DNA of 37,074 nt from Bacteroides sp. (GTDB taxonomy: Bacteria; Bacteroidota; Bacteroidia; Bacteroidales; Bacteroidaceae), in NCBI GenBank assembly GCA_019414725.1, contig DXLM01000026.1:1-37074 (forward strand), written 5' to 3'. Under the pieces are notes generated by a model that was not told where the DNA came from, searched no databases, and saw nothing but the letters and a program-made list of their open reading frames with translations. Shown one piece after another: positions 14,922 to 22,721 of the stretch. The position numbers were made by a program, and so were the translations under genes. Each line of letters begins with the position of its first letter. The first letter of the stretch is position 1.

Positions 14922-17037
14922 GATATATGGTTTATTGCTGATGCTCGTTGTTTGCCTGAGTGCATGCAATGATGACGATGCCGATAGGACAATGAACTAT
15001 ACCGAAAAGCGATGTCGCATAGCGGTATTGTGTCCCGAAGAGTGGAAAGATAACTGGCAGGAAATAGCAGCTTGGGCTTTGGAAAACATCACGGAAGGAC
15101 AAGCGGGACAGCCTGTTAAAGTGGTTATGGAACTCGATTGGATAAACGAATACGATCCGGATTTGAGCGACAGGATGTATGACATAGCCCGAAGTGGCGA
15201 CTATTCTATGATTATCGGTCCTACAACCTCTTCTTCCGCCTATGAGGTGGCGCAACAGGTGGAGGGGCGGATACCGATGATGCTTCCCATTACAACATCC
15301 ACCGAGCTGCAACGTATATACGGAGGACACAATGGAATGTGGTTTTTTACCCAAAGTGATATTTCCCAGTGTGAAATATTGCTTACCCAAGCCAAATTGG
15401 GCGATTATAGCCATGTAAGGCTGATAACTTCCGCCGATGAGTATGGAAAGTCGTTCTCCGACTGGTTTTCTTATCAGGCAATAGAATTGGGCCTGGCCGT
15501 AGACGACATCATTGTCTATGCCAACAGGCAGCAATTGGCTGAGGCTGTAAGACGGCAGCATGGCATTGTGAAGTGGTATGATACGGCTATACTGTTCGCG
15601 CCGTCAAAAGAAGAGGATGCGTTGGTGTTCGACAAAGAGGTAGGCAGGATTATGACTGAGTCAGGTTCTTCTGACCCCCTGAAATATCCACATGTGCTTT
15701 GTTCGGATGTGGTAAATTCTCCCAAACTGAAAGGCAAAATAGGTAATCTGCGCTATGAGGGGATTAATCCAAGCGCTGATCCGCGTAGCGGATGGGTTGC
15801 AGCCTATCAGGGACGTTTTGGAGATGAGCCGCAGAACGGTGAAGCACAATTTTACGATGCTTTGATGCTTGCCGCTTTTTCGGTGTTTGCCCGGCAGGAA
15901 GAAGAACCTCTCAATAATGCGATTCTGCGTATGGTCGATGGCAGGGAGGGGGCAGTTTGTGACGGATGGACGGCTCCGGATTTACAAGCTACGTTTACCC
16001 GTCTTGCTACAGGAGAAGAACCTGATCTGAGAGGAGTATCGGGCGATTGGACATGGGACGCCAAGAACCACAACAGCGTGCTGAGTACTTTTTATGCCCA
16101 TTGGGTGTATAACGATGGCAAATATACCACTTTGGAATACCTCACTATGGACGGAGCCGACGGCAGTATTTCCTCAACACAAGCTTGGGATTGCCAGTCT
16201 ACATACCAACAGTCGTTTACCGACAACCAGAAGGAATTCGATTATCCGGAATTGCAGGAACAATATGCCTTGATAGTCGGAGCTTCTGATACATGGATCA
16301 ATTACCGTCATCAGGCGGATGCCTTGGCTTTTTACCAGTTGCTGAAAACAAGAGGGTATGATGATGACCATATCATCCTTGTAATGGAGGATAATATCGC
16401 CAATAATCCCAACAACCCTAAACCGGGTAATGTAAGAGTAACCCCCAACGGGGAGAACCTTTATCACGATGTTAAGGTAGACTATCATTTATCCGACATT
16501 TCCGAACAGGATTTTGTCGCGATTTTATCCGGGCAGAAATCGAATAGGCTACCGAATGTGATTGCACCTACAATGCACGATAATCTGTTGATATTCTGGT
16601 GTGGACACGGTTCACGAAACACATTGATGTGGGGCAGTAACCAATTTGTTTACGGCTTTGAAATGCAGAGCATCATCAACAGCTTGAGCAAGGAAAAAAG
16701 GTTCCGGAAATTGCTTTTCGTACTCGATGCCTGTTATTCCGGAACCATAGGCGAGGCCTGCGAAGGTATTCCGGGAGTGTTGGTGTTTACCGCCGCCCAT
16801 GCCAACGAAACCTCCAAAGCGGATATGTTCGACAACGATATGCACGTTTGGCTGTCTAATGGCTTTACTCGTTCTTTTTGTGATAAAATAACGAACGAAC
16901 CGGGCATATCTCTCCGTAATTTATATTACGATTGTGTTAGGGGAACCAAGGGTTCGCATCCCCATATTTATAATGCGGACAATTACGGGAACATGATACG
17001 GGAAAACATGAGTGAGTTTATGTTCGTCCGATTATAA
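14902..17037 (+). CDS. Type-1 periplasmic-binding domain fused to C13 legumain-like protease, lipoprotein
   Basis: A 711-residue lipoprotein (CLSAC, Cys 22, then NDDDADRT). Residues about 36-420 have the type-1 periplasmic-binding fold of leucine-binding and receptor-like proteins: RIAVLCPEEW, MIIGPTTSSSAYEVAQQ, IPMMLPITTSTELQ, GEAQFYDALMLAAFSVF. Residues about 453-700 match peptidase family C13 (legumain, GPI8). YALIVGASDTWINYRHQAD at 455-473 closely follows legumain's opening. Then come DDHIILVMEDNIANNPNNP, LLIFWCGHGS with catalytic His569, and LLFVLDACYSGT with catalytic Cys611. Both dyad residues are present, so activity is expected. C13 enzymes cut after Asn or Asp, or transfer acyl groups. 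The layout suggests a protease gated by ligand binding. Candidate substrates are the MACPF lipoproteins of the same operon (inference). Starts 20 nt inside the preceding gene. Confidence 0.88.
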   Translation: MKWNCNRIYGLLLMLVVCLSACNDDDADRTMNYTEKRCRIAVLCPEEWKDNWQEIAAWALENITEGQAGQPVKVVMELDWINEYDPDLSDRMYDIARSGDYSMIIGPTTSSSAYEVAQQVEGRIPMMLPITTSTELQRIYGGHNGMWFFTQSDISQCEILLTQAKLGDYSHVRLITSADEYGKSFSDWFSYQAIELGLAVDDIIVYANRQQLAEAVRRQHGIVKWYDTAILFAPSKEEDALVFDKEVGRIMTESGSSDPLKYPHVLCSDVVNSPKLKGKIGNLRYEGINPSADPRSGWVAAYQGRFGDEPQNGEAQFYDALMLAAFSVFARQEEEPLNNAILRMVDGREGAVCDGWTAPDLQATFTRLATGEEPDLRGVSGDWTWDAKNHNSVLSTFYAHWVYNDGKYTTLEYLTMDGADGSISSTQAWDCQSTYQQSFTDNQKEFDYPELQEQYALIVGASDTWINYRHQADALAFYQLLKTRGYDDDHIILVMEDNIANNPNNPKPGNVRVTPNGENLYHDVKVDYHLSDISEQDFVAILSGQKSNRLPNVIAPTMHDNLLIFWCGHGSRNTLMWGSNQFVYGFEMQSIINSLSKEKRFRKLLFVLDACYSGTIGEACEGIPGVLVFTAAHANETSKADMFDNDMHVWLSNGFTRSFCDKITNEPGISLRNLYYDCVRGTKGSHPHIYNADNYGNMIRENMSEFMFVRL

Positions 17038-17064
17038 ATACACTTCCTTGAACCATGAAGTGAT

Positions 17065-17187
17065 ATGGAAACGACAGATACGAATGAAGTAAAACGTAAA
17101 TTTATGGTATTATTGGATGACTTTTGTCCTGATATTGTTCGTCTGAATAATATTCATTCTCAACTATCTTTATTGATATCCCATTGA
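17065..17187 (+). CDS. Doubtful 40-aa ORF after the MACPF operon
   Basis: An ATG frame of 40 codons (METTDTNEVKRKFM onward, ending LLISH) begins 27 nt after the protease gene. It has no recognisable motif and no signal peptide. A short CACTTC/GAAGTG hairpin lies just before it (17041-17062). It could be a truncated gene start or chance. Listed so the gap is not left unexplained. Confidence 0.2.
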   Translation: METTDTNEVKRKFMVLLDDFCPDIVRLNNIHSQLSLLISH

Positions 17188-17211
17188 TGCAAGTATAATC
17201 CTTACATATCG

Positions 17212-17399
17212 TTGCCCTATGAAGTGCTAATTTCTTTAAGATTCGTTTGGTGATGTATTATATGGCTGAATATGATGCCCGTACAATTAATATAGGTGCT
17301 GAATACAGCTTTTGGAAAGATTATATCAATGCGGTGATAGAGTTCAACAGCTGCCGTTACTTCTCCGGCGGAGTGTTTTTTAAAGTCCACCTGAAATAA
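17212..17399 (+). pseudogene. C-terminal remnant of a probable outer-membrane protein
   Basis: The frame from 17253 reads MYYMAEYDARTIN, GAEYSFWKDYINAVIEF, CRYFSGGVFFKVHLK and then TAA. Alternating aromatic strands ending in FFKVHLK look like the last strands of an outer-membrane beta-barrel. Another frame just upstream reads LPYEVLISLRFVW before a stop, and it joins plausibly across a frameshift near 17245-17253. No intact upstream part exists. I take it as the decayed 3' end of a barrel protein, possibly YjbH-like, left at the edge of the accessory block. Family assignment is tentative. Confidence 0.5.
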
Positions 17400-17414
17400 T
17401 AAAAGGAGTGGCTG

Positions 17415-18794
17415 TCAGTCTTTGATTTTCTTTTTATACACTTCCCCTCTGCTCATTACTTCCTTAACGAAATTGTAAGTCTCTACCCCTCGGAAGTATC
17501 CATTCTTACAAACCGGATCATTGAAATATTCTTCATTACTTTTAAGCAGAATATAGTCATCTACGCTGTTGTCCCATACATATTTATTCTTGCCGTATTT
17601 TTCAGCCAGTGCCATGGCATCCAGTACGTGTCCTATTCCGGCGTTATAAGCCGCCAAGACAAATTTCATCCGTTCGTTTTCATCTTTTATTGCGTTGAAA
17701 GAACGGGAAGTGGCAGCAATATATTTCACGGCGGCCTTTATACTTTCTTCCGGATTCTGTTCTTTACCGGGAGGAACTCCCATAGCACGCGCCGTCCGGG
17801 GCATGAGCTGCATTAATCCTTTCGCGCCTGCCCATGATACGGCTGTTGTATCAAAGTTTGATTCCGTATAGGCCAGGGAAGCTAAAATACGCCAATCCCA
17901 ATCTATATCTTTGGCATATTTCTTGAATAGAGTATCGAAGTGTGAAATCTTTCCGTCTTTGATGGACAAGATGGAACCGTGAGGTGTCCGTTTGCTTATT
18001 TCAAAATAACGCTTGCTACTGGCCTGATAGGCAGGAGAAGTCATATTTTCCTGATGCCATTTAGTAGCAGCTTCACCTAGTAGCGGTGAGGTCTTACGTA
18101 CGGCCCATGAGGCACGTTGGTCAAAACTGACAGCCAGGTCAATATTCAGATTGGGGTAATAAGTCTTGTTTAATTTGGCAAGGTCGTTATCACAGATGGC
18201 ATAATCTATCTCACCATTGGAAACCTGCATGATTAAATCCTCGGTGGTGATGCTGTCATTATCGACTTCGTGTATCAATATACCGCCACCCAGTTCTTTA
18301 TCCAGATTGATGAGACGTTCCAGATACTTTCCTGGTTTTACATAGACCTCTTTCCCGATTAATTCTGTCACATTATTCAGTGCTTTTTTCTTTTTTTGAG
18401 TATTACGTTGTACCAATACCTGATGGGTGATGATATCTTCCCCGCAAAACTCTACACTGTCTTTGAACTCTTTGGTGACAGGCAGATTATAGGCTATCAG
18501 GTCTCCTTCTCCTTGTAATAGTTTATGAACCAGGTCACGTGCATTCTGTGCTACTTTTATTTTCAGTTTTACGTCCAATGAACGGGCAAACTGATCGGCC
18601 AGCTCATACTGGAATCCCATAGGCTCGCCCCGATAGTCGAAATAAGAAGTGGAACTGTTCAGTGTCAGGACTACTAATTCTCCGCTGTCTTTTATTTGCG
18701 GCAAATCATAATTTGTCACTTCGGCAGATTGTTGCCGGTTACGGCACGCTGTCATGCATATACAGGCAAGAACTAATAGCCAGACATTTTTCAT
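17415..18794 (-). CDS. mltF: MltF-like lytic transglycosylase lipoprotein
   Basis: A 459-residue lipoprotein (MTAC, Cys 17, then RNRQQ). Residues about 30-265 form a substrate-binding-protein-like domain (ELVVLTLNSSTSYFDYRG, DYAICDNDLAKLN). Residues about 285-420 are a lytic transglycosylase (SLT) domain with catalytic Glu311 in AYTESNFD, followed by GAKGLMQLMPRTA and AAYNAGIGHVLDA. This is the MltF architecture. Such enzymes cleave peptidoglycan between MurNAc and GlcNAc from the outer membrane's inner face, with the N-terminal domain acting as regulator. Its start overlaps the udk stop (ATGA, 18791-18794), so the two are cotranscribed. The Arg-containing +2 region argues for periplasmic rather than surface location. 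Confidence 0.9.
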   Translation of the reverse strand: MKNVWLLVLACICMTACRNRQQSAEVTNYDLPQIKDSGELVVLTLNSSTSYFDYRGEPMGFQYELADQFARSLDVKLKIKVAQNARDLVHKLLQGEGDLIAYNLPVTKEFKDSVEFCGEDIITHQVLVQRNTQKKKKALNNVTELIGKEVYVKPGKYLERLINLDKELGGGILIHEVDNDSITTEDLIMQVSNGEIDYAICDNDLAKLNKTYYPNLNIDLAVSFDQRASWAVRKTSPLLGEAATKWHQENMTSPAYQASSKRYFEISKRTPHGSILSIKDGKISHFDTLFKKYAKDIDWDWRILASLAYTESNFDTTAVSWAGAKGLMQLMPRTARAMGVPPGKEQNPEESIKAAVKYIAATSRSFNAIKDENERMKFVLAAYNAGIGHVLDAMALAEKYGKNKYVWDNSVDDYILLKSNEEYFNDPVCKNGYFRGVETYNFVKEVMSRGEVYKKKIKD

Positions 18795-19402
18795 CTTCCT
18801 AAAATCTTTTCAATATATAGTTTAAGGATTTCAATGGCCTTTTGGTTGTTGCCTCCATTGGGGATAATAATATCGGCATATTGCTTGGTAGGCTCTATGA
18901 ATTCGTCATGCATCGGTTTCAGAATGTTCCGGTATTTGTCTATCAGCATTTCCAAGGGGTGGCCGCGTTCCACCATGTCGCGGGTAATCACACGCAGCAA
19001 ACGTTCGTCGGGTTCGGCATCCACAAAAATCTTTAAGTCCATCAAGTCTCGTAACTCTTTATCATAGAGACTCATGATACCTTCCACAATGATGACTTCC
19101 TTTGGCTCTACACGAACTGTTTCGGGCAGGCGTGTACATACTAGATAAGAATAGGTGGGCTGCTCAATGGGATGCCCTTTGCGCAGGTCGGCAATCTGTT
19201 GTTCAAAGAGCGGCCAGTCAAAAGCATCGGGATGGTCGAAATTGGTTTGTTTACGTATTTCCAAGGGAATGGATGACTGATCGTTATAATATGAATCTTG
19301 TGGAATGACTGCAACGGAACCTGGGGGCAGGCTCTCTATGATTTTTCTAACTACAGTGGTCTTTCCTGAACCGGTTCCGCCGGCTATACCAATAATTATC
19401 AT
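18791..19402 (-). CDS. udk: Uridine kinase
   Basis: A 203-residue cytoplasmic kinase. The P-loop GIAGGTGSGKTT (residues 5-16) is near the N terminus. PQDSYYND, NFDHPDAFDWPLF, IIVEGIMSLYDKELRDLMDLKIFVDA and the Arg-rich RLLRVITRDMVERG are typical of uridine/cytidine kinases. It phosphorylates uridine and cytidine with ATP or GTP in pyrimidine salvage. Length agrees with the family (about 205-215). It is the first gene of a two-gene unit with mltF and has a divergent promoter relationship with the Dabb gene. Confidence 0.95.
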   Translation of the reverse strand: MIIIGIAGGTGSGKTTVVRKIIESLPPGSVAVIPQDSYYNDQSSIPLEIRKQTNFDHPDAFDWPLFEQQIADLRKGHPIEQPTYSYLVCTRLPETVRVEPKEVIIVEGIMSLYDKELRDLMDLKIFVDAEPDERLLRVITRDMVERGHPLEMLIDKYRNILKPMHDEFIEPTKQYADIIIPNGGNNQKAIEILKLYIEKILGR

Positions 19403-19433
19403 AATAATAGAATGTATTTTAAAACAAAACTGT

Positions 19434-19441
19434 TACTTTTG
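19434..19441 (+). promoter_or_regulatory. Candidate -7 element for the Dabb-thioesterase unit
   Basis: TACTTTTG matches the Bacteroides -7 consensus TAnnTTTG, 67 nt before the Dabb start. No convincing -33 TTTG lies 19-21 nt upstream, so support is partial. Confidence 0.45.
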
Positions 19442-19475
19442 CATCAGGTTAAATACTTTAGCCCTGTGTCGATTA

Positions 19476-19505
19476 CAAAAGTAGGATAATTAATTAAAAT
19501 ATCAA
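19476..19505 (-). promoter_or_regulatory. udk-mltF promoter
   Basis: On the minus strand TTG (19503-19505), 19 nt, then TACTTTTG (19476-19483) fits the Bacteroides promoter. It lies 74 nt upstream of the udk start and is back-to-back with the opposite-strand TACTTTTG at 19434. Confidence 0.6.
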
Positions 19506-19507
19506 GT

Positions 19508-19807
19508 ATGGTTAAGCACATTGTTTTATTTAAATTGAAAGAAACTCTTTCACAGGAAGAAAAATTGAAAGTGATGAATGATTTTAAAGCGGCTATTGAA
19601 GCTTTGCCGGCCAAGATAGGTTTTATCCGTCATATATTTGTGGGACTGAATGCCAATTCTGCTGAAAAATGGGATATTTGTCTGGATAGTGAATTCGATA
19701 CGCTGGCAGATGTCAATGCCTATGCCGTTCATCCGGATCATGTAGCTGCAGCCGGCCTTTTGAAGGAGGTTAAGGCTGATCGTGCTTGTGTGGATTATGA
19801 ATTCTAA
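19508..19807 (+). CDS. Dabb (stress-responsive A/B barrel) family protein
   Basis: A 99-residue cytoplasmic protein. VKHIVLFKLKETLSQEEKLKVMNDFKAAIEALPAKI and a final half with DTLADVNAYAVHPDHVAAAGLL are hallmarks of the Dabb family, a dimeric ferredoxin-like barrel. Cellular roles of bacterial members are mostly undefined; some relatives are enzymes, others stress-induced. It precedes the thioesterase gene by 10 nt and they probably share a transcript. Confidence 0.85.
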   Translation: MVKHIVLFKLKETLSQEEKLKVMNDFKAAIEALPAKIGFIRHIFVGLNANSAEKWDICLDSEFDTLADVNAYAVHPDHVAAAGLLKEVKADRACVDYEF

Positions 19808-19817
19808 AAGATAGCCT

Positions 19818-20309
19818 ATGAAAAAGATAATCAATCCCTGGAAAGGGATGGAAGGATATAATTGCTTTGGCTGTGCTCCCAACAATGAAGCCGGAGTGAA
19901 GATGGAATTTTATGAGGATGGGGATGAGGTAATTAGTATATGGAAACCTCAGCCACAGTTTCAGGGATGGATTGATACGTTGCATGGCGGTATTCAGGCG
20001 GTGCTGCTGGATGAGATTTGTGCATGGGTGGTTTTGCGTAAACTACAGACTACCGGTGTTACGTCCAAAATGGAAACCCGCTATATGAAACCTGTTAATA
20101 CCAACGATTCGCATATCGTATTGAAGGCTTCCATAAAGGAGAGGAAGCGCAATATCGTATTTGTAGAAGCGGCTATTTATAATAATAAGGAGGAACTTTG
20201 CACCAAGGCGCTGTGCACTTATTTCACTTTTTCTCAAGAGAAGGCAAAGGAAGAAATGCATTTCTTGAACTGCGAGGTGGAGCAAGATGAGATAATACCT
20301 TTAATTTGA
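19818..20309 (+). CDS. PaaI-type hotdog-fold thioesterase
   Basis: A 163-residue protein with the hotdog thioesterase core: IDTLHGGIQAVLLDEICAWVVLRK (about 53-76), with His and Gly of HGG followed by a candidate catalytic Asp or Glu in LLDE, then SKMETRYMKPVNT on the next strand. An N-terminal YNCFGCAPNN segment is common in a subset of PaaI-like enzymes. It would hydrolyse an acyl-CoA or acyl-ACP thioester; substrate unknown. The end of the gene is about 30 nt upstream of the his promoter. Confidence 0.85.
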   Translation: MKKIINPWKGMEGYNCFGCAPNNEAGVKMEFYEDGDEVISIWKPQPQFQGWIDTLHGGIQAVLLDEICAWVVLRKLQTTGVTSKMETRYMKPVNTNDSHIVLKASIKERKRNIVFVEAAIYNNKEELCTKALCTYFTFSQEKAKEEMHFLNCEVEQDEIIPLI

Positions 20310-20338
20310 AAGAAAAAACAAAGTTTTTGCGATAATTA

Positions 20339-20370
20339 TTTGCTGATATTAAATATAAACTTTATTTTTG
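20339..20370 (+). promoter_or_regulatory. his operon promoter
   Basis: TTTG (20339-20342), 20 nt, then TATTTTTG (20363-20370) is a full match to the Bacteroides housekeeping promoter. Transcription would start around 20377-20380, just upstream of the leader peptide ATG at 20393. Confidence 0.8.
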
Positions 20371-20392
20371 TCGCAAGTAAAAAGAAAAGACT

Positions 20393-20437
20393 ATGGTTAG
20401 AACTGCTACACATCATCATCATTTTCCTAACGAATAA
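20393..20437 (+). CDS. hisL: his operon leader peptide
   Basis: The 14-codon frame encodes MVRTATHHHHFPNE with four consecutive CAT histidine codons (20411-20422), about 145 nt before hisG. This is the classic design of an amino-acid attenuation leader: low charged His-tRNA stalls the ribosome in the His run. The gene lies right after a strong promoter and before a terminator hairpin. It is far too short for gene finders and would usually go unannotated. Confidence 0.9.
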   Translation: MVRTATHHHHFPNE

Positions 20438-20439
20438 TT

Positions 20440-20508
20440 CGGTGGGCTAAGGTGATATTGTAGTATAATGATATAGGGCTTGCCGAAAACGGTAAGCCCT
20501 TTTTATTG
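20440..20508 (+). promoter_or_regulatory. his attenuator: antiterminator and terminator
   Basis: The terminator is AGGGCTTGCCG (20475-20485), loop AAAA, CGGTAAGCCCT (20490-20500), then TTTTTATT: an 11-bp stem with one G-U. The candidate antiterminator strand CGGTGGGCT (20440-20448) can pair all nine bases with GGCTTGCCG in the terminator's left arm, including four G-U pairs. It begins 3 nt after the leader stop codon. A ribosome stalled on the His codons would leave it free, giving readthrough. A ribosome at the stop codon would cover it, letting the terminator form. Confidence 0.85.
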
Positions 20509-20537
20509 CCGGTTAATAATTAAAAACAGATAGAATC

Positions 20538-21389
20538 ATGCTTAGAATTGCAGTACAGTCAAAAGGCCGTTTGTTTGAAGAGACAATGGCATTATTACAA
20601 GAGGCAGATATTAAAATCTCCACTTCTAAAAGAATTCTTTTAGTACAGTCGTCTAATTTTCCGATCGAAGTTCTTTTTCTTCGCGATGATGATATTCCTC
20701 AGTCGGTGGCTGGTGGAGTGGCTGATTTAGGGATCGTAGGCGAGAATGAGTTTGTAGAGAGAAAAGAGGACGCTGAGGTGATTAAACGTTTGGGGTTCAG
20801 CAAGTGCCGTTTGTCATTGGCTATACCTAAAGATGTGGACTATCCGGGTTTGTCTTGGTTTGAAGGACGTAAGATTGCGACTTCTTATCCCGGCATTTTG
20901 AAAGATTTCATGGATCGGAATGGCATTCATTCTGATATTCATGTCATTACCGGTTCGGTAGAGATTGCTCCGGGAATCAGTTTGGCTGATGCTATTTTTG
21001 ATATTGTCAGTTCGGGATCTACTTTGGTAAGCAATAGCTTGAAGGAAGTGGAAGTGGTTATGAAAAGTGAGGCGTTGCTGATAGGCAATAAGAATATGTC
21101 TGAGGAGAAGAAAGAGATTCTGAACGAACTCTTGTTCCGTATTGAAGCGGTGAAAGCTGCCGAAGACAAGAAATATGTCTTGATGAATGCTCCGACAGAG
21201 CGTTTGAAAGAAATTATCGAAGTGCTGCCGGGTATGAAGAGTCCTACTGTGATGCCATTGGCACAAGAAGGATGGAGTTCGGTACATACAGTGCTTGACG
21301 AGAAGCGTTTTTGGGAGATCATCGGAAAACTGAAAGCATTGGGCGCGGAAGGTATTTTGGTATTGCCCATTGAGAAAATGATATTATAG
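20538..21389 (+). CDS. hisG: ATP phosphoribosyltransferase, long form
   Basis: A 283-residue enzyme for the first step of histidine synthesis: ATP and PRPP to phosphoribosyl-ATP. MLRIAVQSKGRLFEET opens the catalytic part. GVADLGIVGENEF and the PRPP-binding segment GISLADAIFDIVSSGSTL follow. The C-terminal 70 residues or so (KKYVLMNAP to ALGAEGILVLPIEKM) form the ACT-like regulatory domain that gives histidine feedback in long-form HisG, so no HisZ partner is needed. First structural gene after the attenuator. Confidence 0.97.
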   Translation: MLRIAVQSKGRLFEETMALLQEADIKISTSKRILLVQSSNFPIEVLFLRDDDIPQSVAGGVADLGIVGENEFVERKEDAEVIKRLGFSKCRLSLAIPKDVDYPGLSWFEGRKIATSYPGILKDFMDRNGIHSDIHVITGSVEIAPGISLADAIFDIVSSGSTLVSNSLKEVEVVMKSEALLIGNKNMSEEKKEILNELLFRIEAVKAAEDKKYVLMNAPTERLKEIIEVLPGMKSPTVMPLAQEGWSSVHTVLDEKRFWEIIGKLKALGAEGILVLPIEKMIL

Positions 21390-21438
21390 CCGGTCCATAC
21401 GTCAGGCGAGATTTGTAAACTTATAAAAGAATACATGT

Positions 21439-22719
21439 ATGAAGAAAATAATATATCCTGAAAAGAAAGACTGGATGGAAATTCTCCGTCGTCCGGCATT
21501 GAATACAGACACGCTGCGCAATACGGTTAAAGAAGTGCTGGATAAAGTGAAGACGGAAGGAGATAAAGCGGTGAGGGAATATGAAGAACGTTTTGATAAG
21601 GTGAAACTGGACTCACTGGGGGTTACTGAAACGGAAATTGCTGAAGCGGAAAAGGAGGTACCCATTGAATTGAAGGCAGCTATCATGCTGGCACAGAAAA
21701 ATATTCATACTTTTCATAGTTCTCAGCGGTTTGAAGGGAAAAAGGTGCAGACCGTACCCGGGGTAACTTGTTGGCAGAAGGCGGTTGCTATTGAAAAGGT
21801 GGGCTTGTATATTCCCGGAGGCACGGCGCCTTTATTTTCTACCGTATTGATGTTGGCTACTCCGGCACAGATTGCAGGTTGCAAGGAAATCGTACTTTGT
21901 ACTCCTCCTGATAAAGAAGGAAAGGTTCATCCTGCTATCTTGTATGCGGCAAAATTGGCCGGGGTAAATAAAATATTCAAAGCAGGAGGGGTGCAGGCCA
22001 TCGCTGCTATGGCATACGGAACGGAAAGTGTGCCTAAGGTTTATAAAATTTTCGGTCCGGGTAACCAATATGTAACGGCTGCCAAGCAGCAGGTTTCTTT
22101 GCGGGATGTTGCGATAGATATGCCTGCCGGTCCTTCTGAAGTCGAAGTGCTGGCCGACGAGACGGCTAATCCTGTATTTGTGGCAGCCGATTTGCTTTCA
22201 CAGGCGGAACATGGAGTTGATAGTCAGGCCATGCTGATAACTACTTCTGAGAAATTAATGAAGGAGGTGGAGTATGAGGTACAACGCCAGTTGGCTTTGC
22301 TTCCCAGATGGGAAATAGCCGAAAAGTCGTTGGCAAGCAGCAAATTGATTTTGGTGAGGGATATGGATGAGGCAATTGCTCTGACGAATGAATATGCTCC
22401 CGAGCATTTGATTATCGAGACCAGGGATTATATGGAACAGGCAGAGCGTATTGTCAATGCCGGATCTGTATTTCTAGGTTCACTTACTCCGGAGAGTGCC
22501 GGTGATTATGCATCCGGAACCAATCATACTTTACCTACCAATGGTTATGCCAAAGCGTATAGTGGGGTGAGTCTGGATAGTTTTATCCGTAAAATCACTT
22601 TTCAGGAGATTAATGGCGAGGGTATTCAGAATATCGGTCCTGCTATTGAGGTGATGGCGGCTAATGAACAACTGGGTGCGCATAAGAATGCAGTAACCGT
22701 AAGATTAAAAACAGTATAG
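21439..22719 (+). CDS. hisD: Histidinol dehydrogenase
   Basis: A 426-residue enzyme that oxidises histidinol to histidine with two NAD+ and a zinc ion. Family features: [64 protein letters not shown], and [11 protein letters not shown] with zinc and catalytic residues. Later EYAPEHL and SGTNHTLPT follow. Starts 49 nt after hisG, with hisC 2 nt downstream. Confidence 0.97.
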
Positions 22720-22721
22720 AG

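Noticed and set aside
13893..17037. ABC importer operon based on two binding proteins
   Set aside because: No permease or ATPase gene lies in the operon or anywhere in the window, and one binding domain is fused to a protease.
18791..19402. Phosphoribulokinase instead of uridine kinase
   Set aside because: The length of 203 residues and the motifs DSYYND and NFDHPDAFDW fit uridine kinase, and no Calvin-cycle context exists.
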